The position numbers and the translations under genes were made by a program. A model generated the notes under the pieces. It worked only from the letters and a program-made list of their open reading frames with translations, did not search any database and was not told the DNA's origin. Positions 1-7,142 of a stretch of DNA of 11,466 bases are shown here, one piece after another. The stretch is from Chloroflexota bacterium (GTDB lineage: Bacteria > Chloroflexota > Anaerolineae > J102), in NCBI GenBank assembly GCA_013152695.1, contig JAADFV010000462.1, positions 1-11,466 on the forward strand, written 5' to 3'. Each line of letters opens with the position of its first letter. Position 1 is the first letter of the stretch.

Positions 1-72
1 GAATAGGACGCCAATGAGTGAAGCGAAAAGAGACAAAGATACAATGAGCCCTGTAAGCAAGGAATTCCTCAT
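1..72 (-). CDS. Possible divergent gene, N-terminal 24 codons only (membrane anchor or signal peptide)
   Basis: On the - strand an ATG at 72-70 opens a frame that stays open to the left edge, 24 codons without a stop. The peptide begins MRNSLLTGLIVSLSLF and is strongly hydrophobic from residue 5 on, as in a signal peptide or first transmembrane helix. A purine-rich GGGAG lies about 7 nt upstream of the ATG on that strand and could be a ribosome binding site. Against it: 24 open codons are not rare by chance, and the 10 bases at 61-70 (ggaattcctc) also occur in the repeats at 7150-7410, so this could be a repeat edge. If real, the gene diverges from the transporter operon and 73-427 would be a shared control region. 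Function cannot be named. Confidence 0.35.
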   Translation of the reverse strand, partial: MRNSLLTGLIVSLSLFASLIGVLF

Positions 73-306
73 CTCCCTGCTCCCATTTCGGGTAAACAAA
101 TAAGTGCACGCAGCCGTGCGCACCTACCGATGAATGATTTTTCGCCCCTGCACTCTTCCGTCTCCCGTATCCCGTATCCCAACTTCTTGCTCCCTACTCC
201 CGTTTTGGGTAAACAAATAAGTGCGCACAGCCGCGCGCACCTACCGACGAATGATTTTTCGCCCCTGTACTCTTCCGTCTCCCGTATCCCGTCTCCCAAC
301 TTCTTG
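73..306. repeat. Tandem repeat, two 117-bp copies (73-189 and 190-306)
   Basis: The two units run head to tail with a period of exactly 117 bp and differ at about a dozen positions. Each begins with a ctccctRctccc pyrimidine run, then ggtaaacaaataagtg. Next comes a GC-rich inverted repeat (gtgc...gcac, about 105-124 and 222-241), then gaatgatttttcgcccctg, then ctcttccgtctcccgtatccc. The 'cgaatgatttttcg' part of copy 2 can also fold on itself. A third pyrimidine run follows at 307-330. Open frames crossing the repeat on both strands show a 39-residue periodicity simply because 117 divides by 3; I do not take them as genes. Function unknown. Confidence 0.85.
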
Positions 307-427
307 CTCCTTGCTCCTTTCTCCCTACTTCCAACAAAAGGAGGTGCCATTCCCCTGAAACATGATGAATTCTCCCCCAACATCCAACCCATCATTCTTC
401 ATTCAATCTCACAAGGAGGTAGAACCC
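307..427 (+). promoter_or_regulatory. Leader of the transporter operon with two Shine-Dalgarno sequences
   Basis: This stretch holds the sequence aaggaggt twice, at 338-345 and 413-420. The second lies 7 nt before the ATG at 428 and is the obvious ribosome binding site of the binding-protein gene. The first lies 16 nt before an in-frame ATG at 362, too far to work well, although it could serve a short leader. I see no convincing -35/-10 pair here, so the operon promoter is not located. Confidence 0.5.
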
Positions 428-1756
428 ATGTTACGCAAGACTCAGGTATTGACGTTACTCGTCATCGCCACATTGGTAGCTCTAACCCTGACCGCCTGCG
501 CCACACCACCGCCCCCCAGCGCCGAAGAGCCAGCTGCCCCGGCCGAAGCGCCGGCACAGCCAGCGGAAAAGCCCTTTGCCGGCACAGAACTCACACTGGC
601 CTCGATGACCGACCAATACATCAGTGCCTTCCGCTATCTCATTCCTAAATTCGAGGAAGAAACCGGCATCAAGATCACACTGGATGAATTGGGTTATGTC
701 GATCTCTATCAGAAGCTGACCGCCGACTTTGTGGGCCACACCGGCAACTACGACCTGATGACTGTAGATATCGTTTGGTCCGGTGAATATGCTCAAAACC
801 GCTACACCCTCCCCCTCGATGACTACATGGCTCGTGACAAAGACGAACTGGCTCTGGACGACATCATGCCCGTCTCCTGGACACTGGGTGAGTGGGAAGG
901 AAAGCACTGGGCCTATCCCCTTGCTGGCTACGCCAACGTTCTCAACTATCGCAAAGATGTGCTGGCAGAAGCAGGCATCGAGCCCCCTAAAACGCAACAA
1001 GAATTGCTCGAAGCAGCAAAAATGCTGACCAAACCGGACGAAGACTTCTACGGCATTGCCTTGTTGGGCGCCAAAGGACCGGCTGTAGCCCAGGATTACA
1101 TGGCTTGGGTGCAGCAACATGGCAGCAGCATCCTCGATGAATCCGGAAAAGTAGCCATCAACACCCCCAAGAATGTCGAAATTCTGGAATTTTTTGGTGA
1201 ATTGTTCAAATATGCCCCGCCTGGCGCCACCGACTACTGGTGGGACCAACGAGAGACTGCTTTCCGTTCTGGTAACGTGGCTATGATGGAGGGCTGGAGC
1301 ATCGCCCGCGCCGGTTACGAGAACCCTGACATCTCATCAGTCGTAGGCAAGGTCGCCATTACCCTGGCGCCGGTCACTGAAGGTATGGAACCCAAATATG
1401 GCTTTGGCGGCTGGGGCATCGGCATTAATGCCGACAGCAAGAACGCCGATGCTGCCTGGGAATTCATCAAATGGCTATCCAGTCCTGAAATCCAGAAAGA
1501 ATGGATTCTCCATGATGGTGCTCCTATTCGCCGCAGCACTTTGGAAGACCCCGAGCTGAACGCCAAGTATCCCTGGTTCCCCATCCTCCTCGAATCCTTC
1601 GAAAAGGGTGATGGCGACTACCGGCCACGTATCCCCGAGTACAGCATCATCCAGGATGCCTTGGGCACCACCGTAAATGGCTATCTGGTTGGTGAATTGG
1701 GCGCGCAAGAAGCTCTTGATCAGGCTCAGGCCCAGGTCGAAGCAGCCCTTCAATAA
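428..1756 (+). CDS. Carbohydrate ABC transporter substrate-binding lipoprotein (CUT1, family 1)
   Basis: Extracytoplasmic sugar- or polyol-binding protein that captures ligand and delivers it to the two permeases encoded next. I chose the ATG at 428 because aaggaggt ends 7 nt upstream and because it places a lipoprotein signal peptide at the N-terminus; an in-frame ATG at 362 would add 22 unlikely residues. The 442-residue product has a hydrophobic signal (residues 5-20), a lipobox L21-T22-A23-C24 and a Pro/Ala/Glu-rich linker (about 27-49). A family 1 solute-binding fold follows. The GGWGIGINADSKNADAAWEF stretch from about residue 327, followed by IKWLSSPEIQKEW, is typical of the C-terminal part of these proteins. 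The many aromatic residues suggest stacking against a sugar ring or polyol. Length is normal for the family. The ligand cannot be told from sequence; a sugar or sugar alcohol fits the downstream enzymes. Confidence 0.92.
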   Translation: MLRKTQVLTLLVIATLVALTLTACATPPPPSAEEPAAPAEAPAQPAEKPFAGTELTLASMTDQYISAFRYLIPKFEEETGIKITLDELGYVDLYQKLTADFVGHTGNYDLMTVDIVWSGEYAQNRYTLPLDDYMARDKDELALDDIMPVSWTLGEWEGKHWAYPLAGYANVLNYRKDVLAEAGIEPPKTQQELLEAAKMLTKPDEDFYGIALLGAKGPAVAQDYMAWVQQHGSSILDESGKVAINTPKNVEILEFFGELFKYAPPGATDYWWDQRETAFRSGNVAMMEGWSIARAGYENPDISSVVGKVAITLAPVTEGMEPKYGFGGWGIGINADSKNADAAWEFIKWLSSPEIQKEWILHDGAPIRRSTLEDPELNAKYPWFPILLESFEKGDGDYRPRIPEYSIIQDALGTTVNGYLVGELGAQEALDQAQAQVEAALQ

Positions 1757-1777
1757 ACTCAGTCATCCCTCCCCCCT

Positions 1778-1810
1778 AGACTGGCCCGACCCTCCCTCTC
1801 GGGCCAGTCT
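1778..1810 (+). terminator. Perfect 12-bp hairpin between binding-protein and permease genes
   Basis: The arms agactggcccga (1778-1789) and tcgggccagtct (1799-1810) are fully complementary and enclose a 9-nt pyrimidine loop. No T-run follows, so it is not a textbook intrinsic terminator. Its place, 21 nt after the binding-protein stop and 26 nt before the permease start, matches hairpins that stabilise or attenuate message so that the binding protein exceeds the permeases. Structure is seen; role is inferred. Confidence 0.75.
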
Positions 1811-1836
1811 CATCTCCCATTTGCGAGTCACTGCTT

Positions 1837-2745
1837 GTGAAAGATCGAGTTAGAGCAGCGCCAAAGCGCTCCATATTCTTTATCGAGAAGCACTATCTCA
1901 TATTGTTGGCTCCTCTGCTGATCTTTGTGATAGCGATTGCCCTTTATCCGCTCTTATTCTCCGTTTATATCAGTTTTTTCAAGTACAGACTGACAGACCC
2001 CGATCAAGTCAGGACATTTTTAGGACTGGGCAACTATATCCGTGCTCTCAACGACAAACAAGTCATTATCGCCGTCACGAACACGCTCGTCTTTGTCGCC
2101 GGTACTGTCTCCCTGGAAATCCTCTTCGGCCTGGGGCTGGCCATGCTCCTCGACAGCGAAGGCCGCGTCATGCGCATCATCCGCTCTTATCTACTCATTC
2201 CCATGGCCCTGCCCGCCCTCGTCGTCGGCCTGATTTGGAAATCGCTTTACAATGTTGATTTTGGCGTCATTCCCTACTATCTCAAATTACTGGGTTTCGA
2301 TATGGGACGCGGCCCCCTGGGTGAACGAGCCCTTGCCATGCCCGCCGTCATTCTTATCGACATCTGGGAATGGACACCCCTGCTCATGGTCATCTTCCTG
2401 GCTGGCCTCAAGAGTCTTCCGCACGAACCCTACGAAGCGGCACGTGTGGATGGTGCCACCCGCTGGCAACGATTCTGGCACATCACACTGCCCATGCTCA
2501 AGCCCACATTTTTGGTAGCTTTACTCCTCCGCACCATGCAATCCTTCAAGGTCTTCGACATCATCTATGCCACGACAGGAGGTGGACCAGGCACAGCCAC
2601 GACGGTCCTCAACTACCACATTTACACCGTGGGTATGGTCTTTTTCAAGATGGGCTACGCTGCCGCCCTGGCCAACATCTTGCTCATTATCGTCGCTATT
2701 CTTGCCATTCTTTACATTGTCGTGCTCGAACGACAGCAAATCTGA
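1837..2745 (+). CDS. Carbohydrate ABC transporter permease, MalF/UgpA type
   Basis: First inner-membrane subunit of the CUT1 importer; it forms the translocation path with the permease encoded next. The 302-residue product has about six hydrophobic segments (near residues 20-44, 78-105, 115-135, 165-190, 222-240 and 275-297). It carries the binding-protein-dependent transport signature E200-A201-A202, G206 and ITLP 216-219, the cytoplasmic loop that docks on the ATPase. LIPMALP (120-126) and the TTGGGPG stretch (246-252) are also typical of the UgpA/MalF branch. The start is a GTG with no strong Shine-Dalgarno, so the N-terminus is less certain than the rest. The gene lies 80 nt after the binding-protein gene, with a hairpin between, and its stop is 12 nt before the next start. 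No ATPase gene is in the window. Confidence 0.93.
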   Translation: MKDRVRAAPKRSIFFIEKHYLILLAPLLIFVIAIALYPLLFSVYISFFKYRLTDPDQVRTFLGLGNYIRALNDKQVIIAVTNTLVFVAGTVSLEILFGLGLAMLLDSEGRVMRIIRSYLLIPMALPALVVGLIWKSLYNVDFGVIPYYLKLLGFDMGRGPLGERALAMPAVILIDIWEWTPLLMVIFLAGLKSLPHEPYEAARVDGATRWQRFWHITLPMLKPTFLVALLLRTMQSFKVFDIIYATTGGGPGTATTVLNYHIYTVGMVFFKMGYAAALANILLIIVAILAILYIVVLERQQI

Positions 2746-2757
2746 GGAGTGCACGGC

Positions 2758-3585
2758 ATGAAAACCTCTAAACTCGAAAATGCTATTCGTTATATCCTCA
2801 TTGTCTTCGCCATCCTCTTTTTCACCGTGCCCATTTTTTGGCTGATCACGACAGCTTTCAAATTCGGGCGCGAAGCCTTCGCCATCCCCCCAAAATGGAT
2901 TTTCTTTGATTATACACTCAAGAATTTTCAGGATGTACTTTCCAACTCGAAGACGCCTCGCTACATCATGAACAGCATCATCGTCTCCACGGGGGCGACT
3001 TCGCTATCTCTCATCCTGGGGGTTCCCGCCGGCTATGCCATTGCCCGCAGCAAATCGCTCATCATCAACACGACCTCCTACTTTTTCCTGATTTTATTGA
3101 TGATTCCTCCCATTGCCATGCTCATTCCCTTCTATTTGGTCATGCGCGATCTGCATCTCCTGGGCAGCTACGCGGCTCTGATCATCCTCGACACCGTATT
3201 TGATGCTGCTTTCGTCGTCTGGATGATGCGGAGCTATTTCATGGATGTGCCCCAGGAAATCGAAGAGGCAGCAATGGTCGATGGCGCCTCGGCCCTCCAG
3301 GCCTTCACCAAGGTCGCTTTGCCCCTTTCTGTCCCGGGCATTGTCGCTTCGGCCCTCTACTGCATCATCTTCTCCTGGAACGACTTTCTCTTTGCCCTCA
3401 TGCTGACCTCACCCAAAACAAAAACTATCCCCCTGGGTATCCTCGCCAGCTTCAGCGCCGTGGAGATCAGTTGGGGAAGGATGGCGGTGATGTCGATCTT
3501 TGCCATCATTCCCGCCCTCATTATTTCCATTTTCCTCAATCGCTACTTTGTGCAGGGCCTGACAATGGGTGCAGCCAAAGGATAG
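2758..3585 (+). CDS. Carbohydrate ABC transporter permease, MalG/UgpE type
   Basis: Second membrane subunit of the importer, 275 residues. A GTG at 2749 would add three residues, but gaggag (2744-2749) is well spaced from the ATG at 2758, so I use that. About six membrane segments are visible (near 11-31, 72-95, 105-128, 137-156, 190-214 and 242-262). The ATPase-docking loop is present as E170-A171-A172, G176 and ALPL 187-190. The C-terminal YFVQGLTMGAAKG is a hallmark of the MalG branch and shows the gene is complete. The ribosome binding site overlaps the stop codon region of the first permease, so translation of the pair is probably coupled. CUT1 importers with no local ATPase commonly share a genome-wide MsmX/MsmK-type ATPase; that is assumed here. 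Confidence 0.93.
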   Translation: MKTSKLENAIRYILIVFAILFFTVPIFWLITTAFKFGREAFAIPPKWIFFDYTLKNFQDVLSNSKTPRYIMNSIIVSTGATSLSLILGVPAGYAIARSKSLIINTTSYFFLILLMIPPIAMLIPFYLVMRDLHLLGSYAALIILDTVFDAAFVVWMMRSYFMDVPQEIEEAAMVDGASALQAFTKVALPLSVPGIVASALYCIIFSWNDFLFALMLTSPKTKTIPLGILASFSAVEISWGRMAVMSIFAIIPALIISIFLNRYFVQGLTMGAAKG

Positions 3586-3714
3586 CAGGTGAAGCGCAAG
3601 TTTTCCCCCAATCATTCTCCCCGACCATCTGCACCTTACGCACCAGCGGATTTTAAGTCGATATAGAACTCAAATACACCATTTCCAACATCCTTTTCAT
3701 GACAGGAATTCTCA
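3586..3714. other. Intergenic region before the dehydrogenase
   Basis: This 129-nt gap has an agga (3704-3707) correctly spaced as ribosome binding site for the ATG at 3715. A tatagaa at 3662 could be a -10 element, but I find no -35 box at proper spacing. No hairpin stands out. Read-through from the permease gene is as likely as a separate promoter. Confidence 0.4.
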
Positions 3715-4755
3715 ATGACACAAGAACTCATGCGGCAAATGTGGTGCGAAGCACCCGGCCAACTGGAATTACGCTACAATCCTATCTTTAACCTGGGTGA
3801 TGACGATGTCCTCGTCAAAGTAGCTTATACGGGCATATGTCCCTGGGATGTACGAGCTTTTTCGGGCAAATCATCAGTCCCTTTTCCCCGTGTCCTCGGC
3901 CACGAATCGGCCGGGTGGGTAGCAGCGGTGGGGAAGAATGTCAGGGACTTGGAGGAAGGACAACCTGTAACCGCAGATTTCATCGTCAAATGTGGCGTCT
4001 GCCGTGCCTGTCGTCGCGGTCGTTCCAACCGCTGCGAGCACCCCACCTATCAGCAATTTGGCGGCGGCTATGCCGACTATATTCGTATTCCCCGCCGCAA
4101 CATCTATCCCCTCCGCCCTACGACAAGCCTGAAAGCAGCCGCCTTCATGGAGCCCCTGGCCTGCGTATGGCGAGGACAATCGATGCTGCATTTGCAACCT
4201 GGTGATGTAGCACTGATTACCGGGGTTGGTCCTATCGGCCTCATGCACATGCAGGTTGCGCGACTCTTTGGAGCCCAGGTCATTGCTTCGGATTTGCTCC
4301 CTTCTCGCCTGGAAAAGGCACGAGCACTGGGCGCTACCTGGACGGTCAATCCCAAAGAAACAGACATCAAGGCCTTCGTCCAGGATGTGACCCAGGGCTG
4401 GGGCGTCGATGCCGCTGTCGTCGCCGTGGGCTCGGCCCGCCTTGTTGAACAAACGATCTCTCTGCTGGCGCCGGGCGGCCGCCTCAACATCTTTGCCGGC
4501 ATCTATCCCCGCGACACCCTCAACATCGATCCCAACCTCATCCACTACGGCGAATTCGTGTTGACCGGTTCTGCCGACAGCACGCCCGAAGATATGCAAC
4601 ACGCCCTCGACCTGATCGAAAATGGCCAGGTGGATACAGAAAGCCTGATCAGTCACCTTTTACCCCTGGAAGAACTGGGGCGCGGCTTTGAAATTGTGCA
4701 AAACACAGCCGGTTTGAAAGTAATGATCGACGTCAATGGTGACGAGACAGCCTGA
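3715..4755 (+). CDS. Zinc-dependent alcohol/polyol dehydrogenase (sorbitol/threonine dehydrogenase-like, MDR family)
   Basis: Cytoplasmic medium-chain dehydrogenase, 346 residues, expected to oxidise a secondary alcohol of a polyol or sugar to the ketone with NAD. Catalytic zinc ligands are visible as C42 (GICPWD), H63-E64 (LGHES) and probably E146 (EPLAC), the pattern of the sorbitol dehydrogenase branch. The structural zinc site is complete: C93, C96, C99 and C107. The nucleotide-binding fold has G170-V171-G172-P173-I174-G175, and an acidic D193 at the end of the second strand favours NAD over NADP. The ATG at 3715 has an agga 7 nt upstream. It sits between the importer and a sugar kinase, which supports a role as the first oxidation step on the imported compound. 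The exact substrate (sorbitol, xylitol, other polyol, or a sugar carbon) cannot be read from sequence. Confidence 0.93.
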   Translation: MTQELMRQMWCEAPGQLELRYNPIFNLGDDDVLVKVAYTGICPWDVRAFSGKSSVPFPRVLGHESAGWVAAVGKNVRDLEEGQPVTADFIVKCGVCRACRRGRSNRCEHPTYQQFGGGYADYIRIPRRNIYPLRPTTSLKAAAFMEPLACVWRGQSMLHLQPGDVALITGVGPIGLMHMQVARLFGAQVIASDLLPSRLEKARALGATWTVNPKETDIKAFVQDVTQGWGVDAAVVAVGSARLVEQTISLLAPGGRLNIFAGIYPRDTLNIDPNLIHYGEFVLTGSADSTPEDMQHALDLIENGQVDTESLISHLLPLEELGRGFEIVQNTAGLKVMIDVNGDETA

Positions 4756-4762
4756 AATAAAG

Positions 4763-4803
4763 GGATAAGCACACATCTCAGTTCCAGACATCTGTGCTTA
4801 TCC
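4763..4803 (+). terminator. Perfect 11-bp inverted repeat between dehydrogenase and kinase genes
   Basis: ggataagcaca (4763-4773) and tgtgcttatcc (4793-4803) are perfectly complementary with a 19-nt loop. It begins 7 nt after the dehydrogenase stop and ends 36 nt before the kinase start. No clean T-run follows (ttcgaac), so strict Rho-independent termination is doubtful. Attenuation, mRNA stabilisation, or a repressor operator with two half-sites are alternatives. Confidence 0.65.
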
Positions 4804-4839
4804 TTCGAACACTGAGGCCGCTAAGCTAAATTTGATCCC

Positions 4840-6312
4840 ATGACCACACCCAGCACTCCTCACATCCTCGCCATCGATGTGGGAACCTCCGCGCTCAAGG
4901 CCGTTGTTTATAGCGAGAAGGGCCGTTTAATCGCCATGGCGACCGGGCGTTATCGGTACCGCGCCCCGCGGCCCGGTTGGGCTGAGATGGAGGTAGAGCA
5001 TTGGTGGACGGCCTTGCTCAAGACCCTGGCAAACTTGCAGGCAGAGGTGGGGACATTGTCCGAAATTCGGGTGCTTGCTCTCACCGGGCAAATGCACACG
5101 CCCGTGCTCCTCGACGAAAACGGCGCCGTGCTTGAGCCCACGATTCTATGGCTGGACAGAAGGGCCGAGAAAGAAGCGAGGGAGCTACGGGAACAATTCC
5201 AACTGCCGCCCTACCAAATCAACGCCACTTACACTTTACCCAAACTGCTGTGGCTACGTCGACATCGACCGCAAGTGCTGGCGCGTACGCGACACTTGCT
5301 CTGGCCGAAGGATTACCTGCGTTATCGCCTCACCGGCCGTATTCTCAGCGAAATCAACGAGGCCGCCGGTGCAGCTCTTCTGAATTGGGAGAGCCGCACC
5401 TGGGCCACAAACCGCCTGGCTGTAACCGGCCTGGAACCCACCGTCCTCCCACCTCTTGCCGACCCTAGCGCCGATGCTGGCCCCCTGCTGCCCTCTGTTG
5501 CCCGACAACTAGGCCTCTCCCCCCGCACCAAGGTCATTGTCGGCGCTGGCGATGTTATTGCCCTCATGGGTGCCGCCCTACCGCAACAGGGCCGTCTTAC
5601 TTGCTCGCTGGGTAGTTCCGGCATGTTTTCGCTCCTTCTCGAGGACAGCCAGACAATCCATGATCCGGAACAACGGTTGTATGTGTATCCCTTCCTTCCC
5701 TACCGCTTTCTCAACGGTGTTTCTTCGACCAGCGGCGCGGCCCTGACCTGGGCCTGGCGGTCGCTTTACGCCCCAGACACCTCCCTGGAGCTCGTACTCC
5801 AGAGTGCTCAAGAGATTCCTACGGGTGCCGAAGGGCTGCTCTTTCTGCCCTTTTTGGCGGGGGCACGCTCGCCTTACTGGAACGATCGCCTACGTGGTGG
5901 CTTTTGGGGACTGAGCCTGAGTCATGATCGTCGGCACATGGTGCGAGCGGTGCTGGAGGGAGTGGCCTTCAGCATCCGCCAACTCCTAGAAATCTACGAA
6001 GAACTGGCACCTCCGGTGCATGAGCTGGCTCTGGCGGGAGGGGCGACGACGGTGCCTGGTTGGGCGCAGATCATCGCCGATATCTGCCAACGCCCCGTCT
6101 CCATTTTCAGCGGGCAGGAAACGGTGACACGTCCTCTTTACGCCTACGCGCGCCAGGCTCTCGACCCTACCATCCCCTTCTCACAAGCCCTGACAAACAC
6201 GTTCTCCACACCACCGGCGCAGTGTTTTCCCCGTCCTGACTCAATCCCCATCTACGAACCTCTCTACCAACACTACCGGCAAATGGCTGATTTCGCGGCA
6301 AAAATTGCCTGA
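4840..6312 (+). CDS. FGGY-family carbohydrate kinase (xylulokinase-like)
   Basis: Cytoplasmic ATP-dependent kinase, 490 residues, a normal length for the family, expected to phosphorylate a ketose or related sugar. The N-terminal actin-like phosphate loop is D13-VGTSALK. A substrate-contact stretch TGQMH (82-86) matches the MHG region of XylB but reads MHT. WLDRR (104-108) aligns with the W-x-D-x-R segment. D238 in GAGD is the expected catalytic base. The C-terminal domain has LAGGATTVPGWAQIIAD (398-414), the adenosine-binding signature. Oddities: the usual GDN after the catalytic base is GDV, and the usual 'ALGAA' helix near the end reads PLYAYA (432-437). These differences suggest a substrate other than D-xylulose, though the fold is secure. 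The ribosome binding site is weak. The gene is followed 34 nt later by the aldolase gene. Confidence 0.9.
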   Translation: MTTPSTPHILAIDVGTSALKAVVYSEKGRLIAMATGRYRYRAPRPGWAEMEVEHWWTALLKTLANLQAEVGTLSEIRVLALTGQMHTPVLLDENGAVLEPTILWLDRRAEKEARELREQFQLPPYQINATYTLPKLLWLRRHRPQVLARTRHLLWPKDYLRYRLTGRILSEINEAAGAALLNWESRTWATNRLAVTGLEPTVLPPLADPSADAGPLLPSVARQLGLSPRTKVIVGAGDVIALMGAALPQQGRLTCSLGSSGMFSLLLEDSQTIHDPEQRLYVYPFLPYRFLNGVSSTSGAALTWAWRSLYAPDTSLELVLQSAQEIPTGAEGLLFLPFLAGARSPYWNDRLRGGFWGLSLSHDRRHMVRAVLEGVAFSIRQLLEIYEELAPPVHELALAGGATTVPGWAQIIADICQRPVSIFSGQETVTRPLYAYARQALDPTIPFSQALTNTFSTPPAQCFPRPDSIPIYEPLYQHYRQMADFAAKIA

Positions 6313-6346
6313 TGCCAGCATCATTACCTCAATTGGAGTAACCACT

Positions 6347-7138
6347 ATGATTGGAAAACAAAGAAGACTCGATCGCCTATTTGTCGGCGAGAAAAAACGT
6401 TGCTTGCTCTCTCCCCTGGACCACGGTGGCTGGATCGGCCCGGTCAAAGGCATAAATCAACCTCGTGCCATCGTAAGCAAGGTCATCAGAGGTGGCGCCA
6501 ATGCCTTGCTCATCTCACCCGGTTTCTACAAAACAGTTGCGTCCTTGATTCCGCCGTCCGTGGGTGTAGTCTTACGGGTGAGTCTCACGGCTGGGTTGAG
6601 CGAACAAGGCACTCAAGAAACGCCCATCGCTTCCCTGGAAACCGCTCTCAGCATGGATGCAGATGCCGTGGCAGTTTCGGTCTTTTTTGGCCGTGCCGGC
6701 GATATCGAGATTTACCGCTGGCTGGCAGAACTCATCGATAGCAGCCGTCGCTACGACATGCCAGTTCTGGCAGAAATGATGCCACCAGCCGACCGTTATT
6801 ACGATCCTTACGCTATTGCACACGCTGCGCGTATTGGCATGGAAATCGGTGCAGATATCATCAAAACAAACTATTGCGGTGATGTCGCCTGTTTCAGGGA
6901 AATTGTTGAGGATATACCGGTACCCATTATCGTTGCGGGCGGCCCCAGCCATGGTGAAAGTAGCGATACATTGTCGATGGTACATGGTGCAATCGCGGCC
7001 GGTGCCGCTGGTGTAGCCATCGGTCGCCGTGTCTGGCAGGCAGCTGATCCCCAGGCGATGACGGCAGCCATAGCCGCCATTGTCCAGGAAGACGCCCCAG
7101 TCGATCAGGCACGCAAACACCTAGAAAAAGGCCAATAG
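6347..7138 (+). CDS. Class I aldolase of the DhnA/FbaB/LsrF (DeoC/LacD) family
   Basis: Cytoplasmic TIM-barrel Schiff-base enzyme, 263 residues, probably cleaving a phosphorylated ketose. I chose the ATG at 6347 because ggag (6335-6338) lies 8 nt upstream; a TTG at 6305 would overlap the kinase end by 8 nt. Family motifs in order: S22-P23-L24-D25-H26-G27 near the first strand, K173 in IIKTNY as the Schiff-base lysine, A197-G198-G199-P200 and G226-RRVWQ-231 for phosphate binding. By recalled alignment, the tyrosine that acts as acid/base in archaeal fructose-bisphosphate aldolase (SYPRG) is replaced here (EMMPP, about 143-147), so classic fructose-bisphosphate activity is doubtful. LsrF, a thiolase of this family, also lacks that tyrosine. 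Position after a kinase supports a role in splitting the kinase product. Confidence 0.88.
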   Translation: MIGKQRRLDRLFVGEKKRCLLSPLDHGGWIGPVKGINQPRAIVSKVIRGGANALLISPGFYKTVASLIPPSVGVVLRVSLTAGLSEQGTQETPIASLETALSMDADAVAVSVFFGRAGDIEIYRWLAELIDSSRRYDMPVLAEMMPPADRYYDPYAIAHAARIGMEIGADIIKTNYCGDVACFREIVEDIPVPIIVAGGPSHGESSDTLSMVHGAIAAGAAGVAIGRRVWQAADPQAMTAAIAAIVQEDAPVDQARKHLEKGQ

Positions 7139-7142
7139 CACT

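Noticed and set aside
73..306. CRISPR-like array
   Set aside because: Only two units, 117 bp long, with no unique spacers and no cas genes nearby.
69..395. - strand frame of 108 codons with an internal 39-residue repeat
   Set aside because: The periodicity follows directly from the 117-bp DNA repeat; the peptide is low in hydrophobic core residues and matches no family I know.
130..648. Open + strand frame of 172 codons
   Set aside because: Its first half is a translation of the 117-bp repeat and its second half overlaps the binding-protein gene out of frame; composition is unlike a protein and there is no ribosome binding site.
482..1249. - strand frame of 255 codons antisense to the binding-protein gene
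   Set aside because: Antisense shadow; the + strand frame has clear lipoprotein and solute-binding features.
3636..3667. Promoter before the dehydrogenase (ttacgc with tatagaa)
   Set aside because: Spacing is 20 nt and the -35 match is poor.
3874..4656. - strand frame of 260 codons antisense to the dehydrogenase
   Set aside because: Shadow of codon bias; the + strand frame has complete zinc and NAD motifs.
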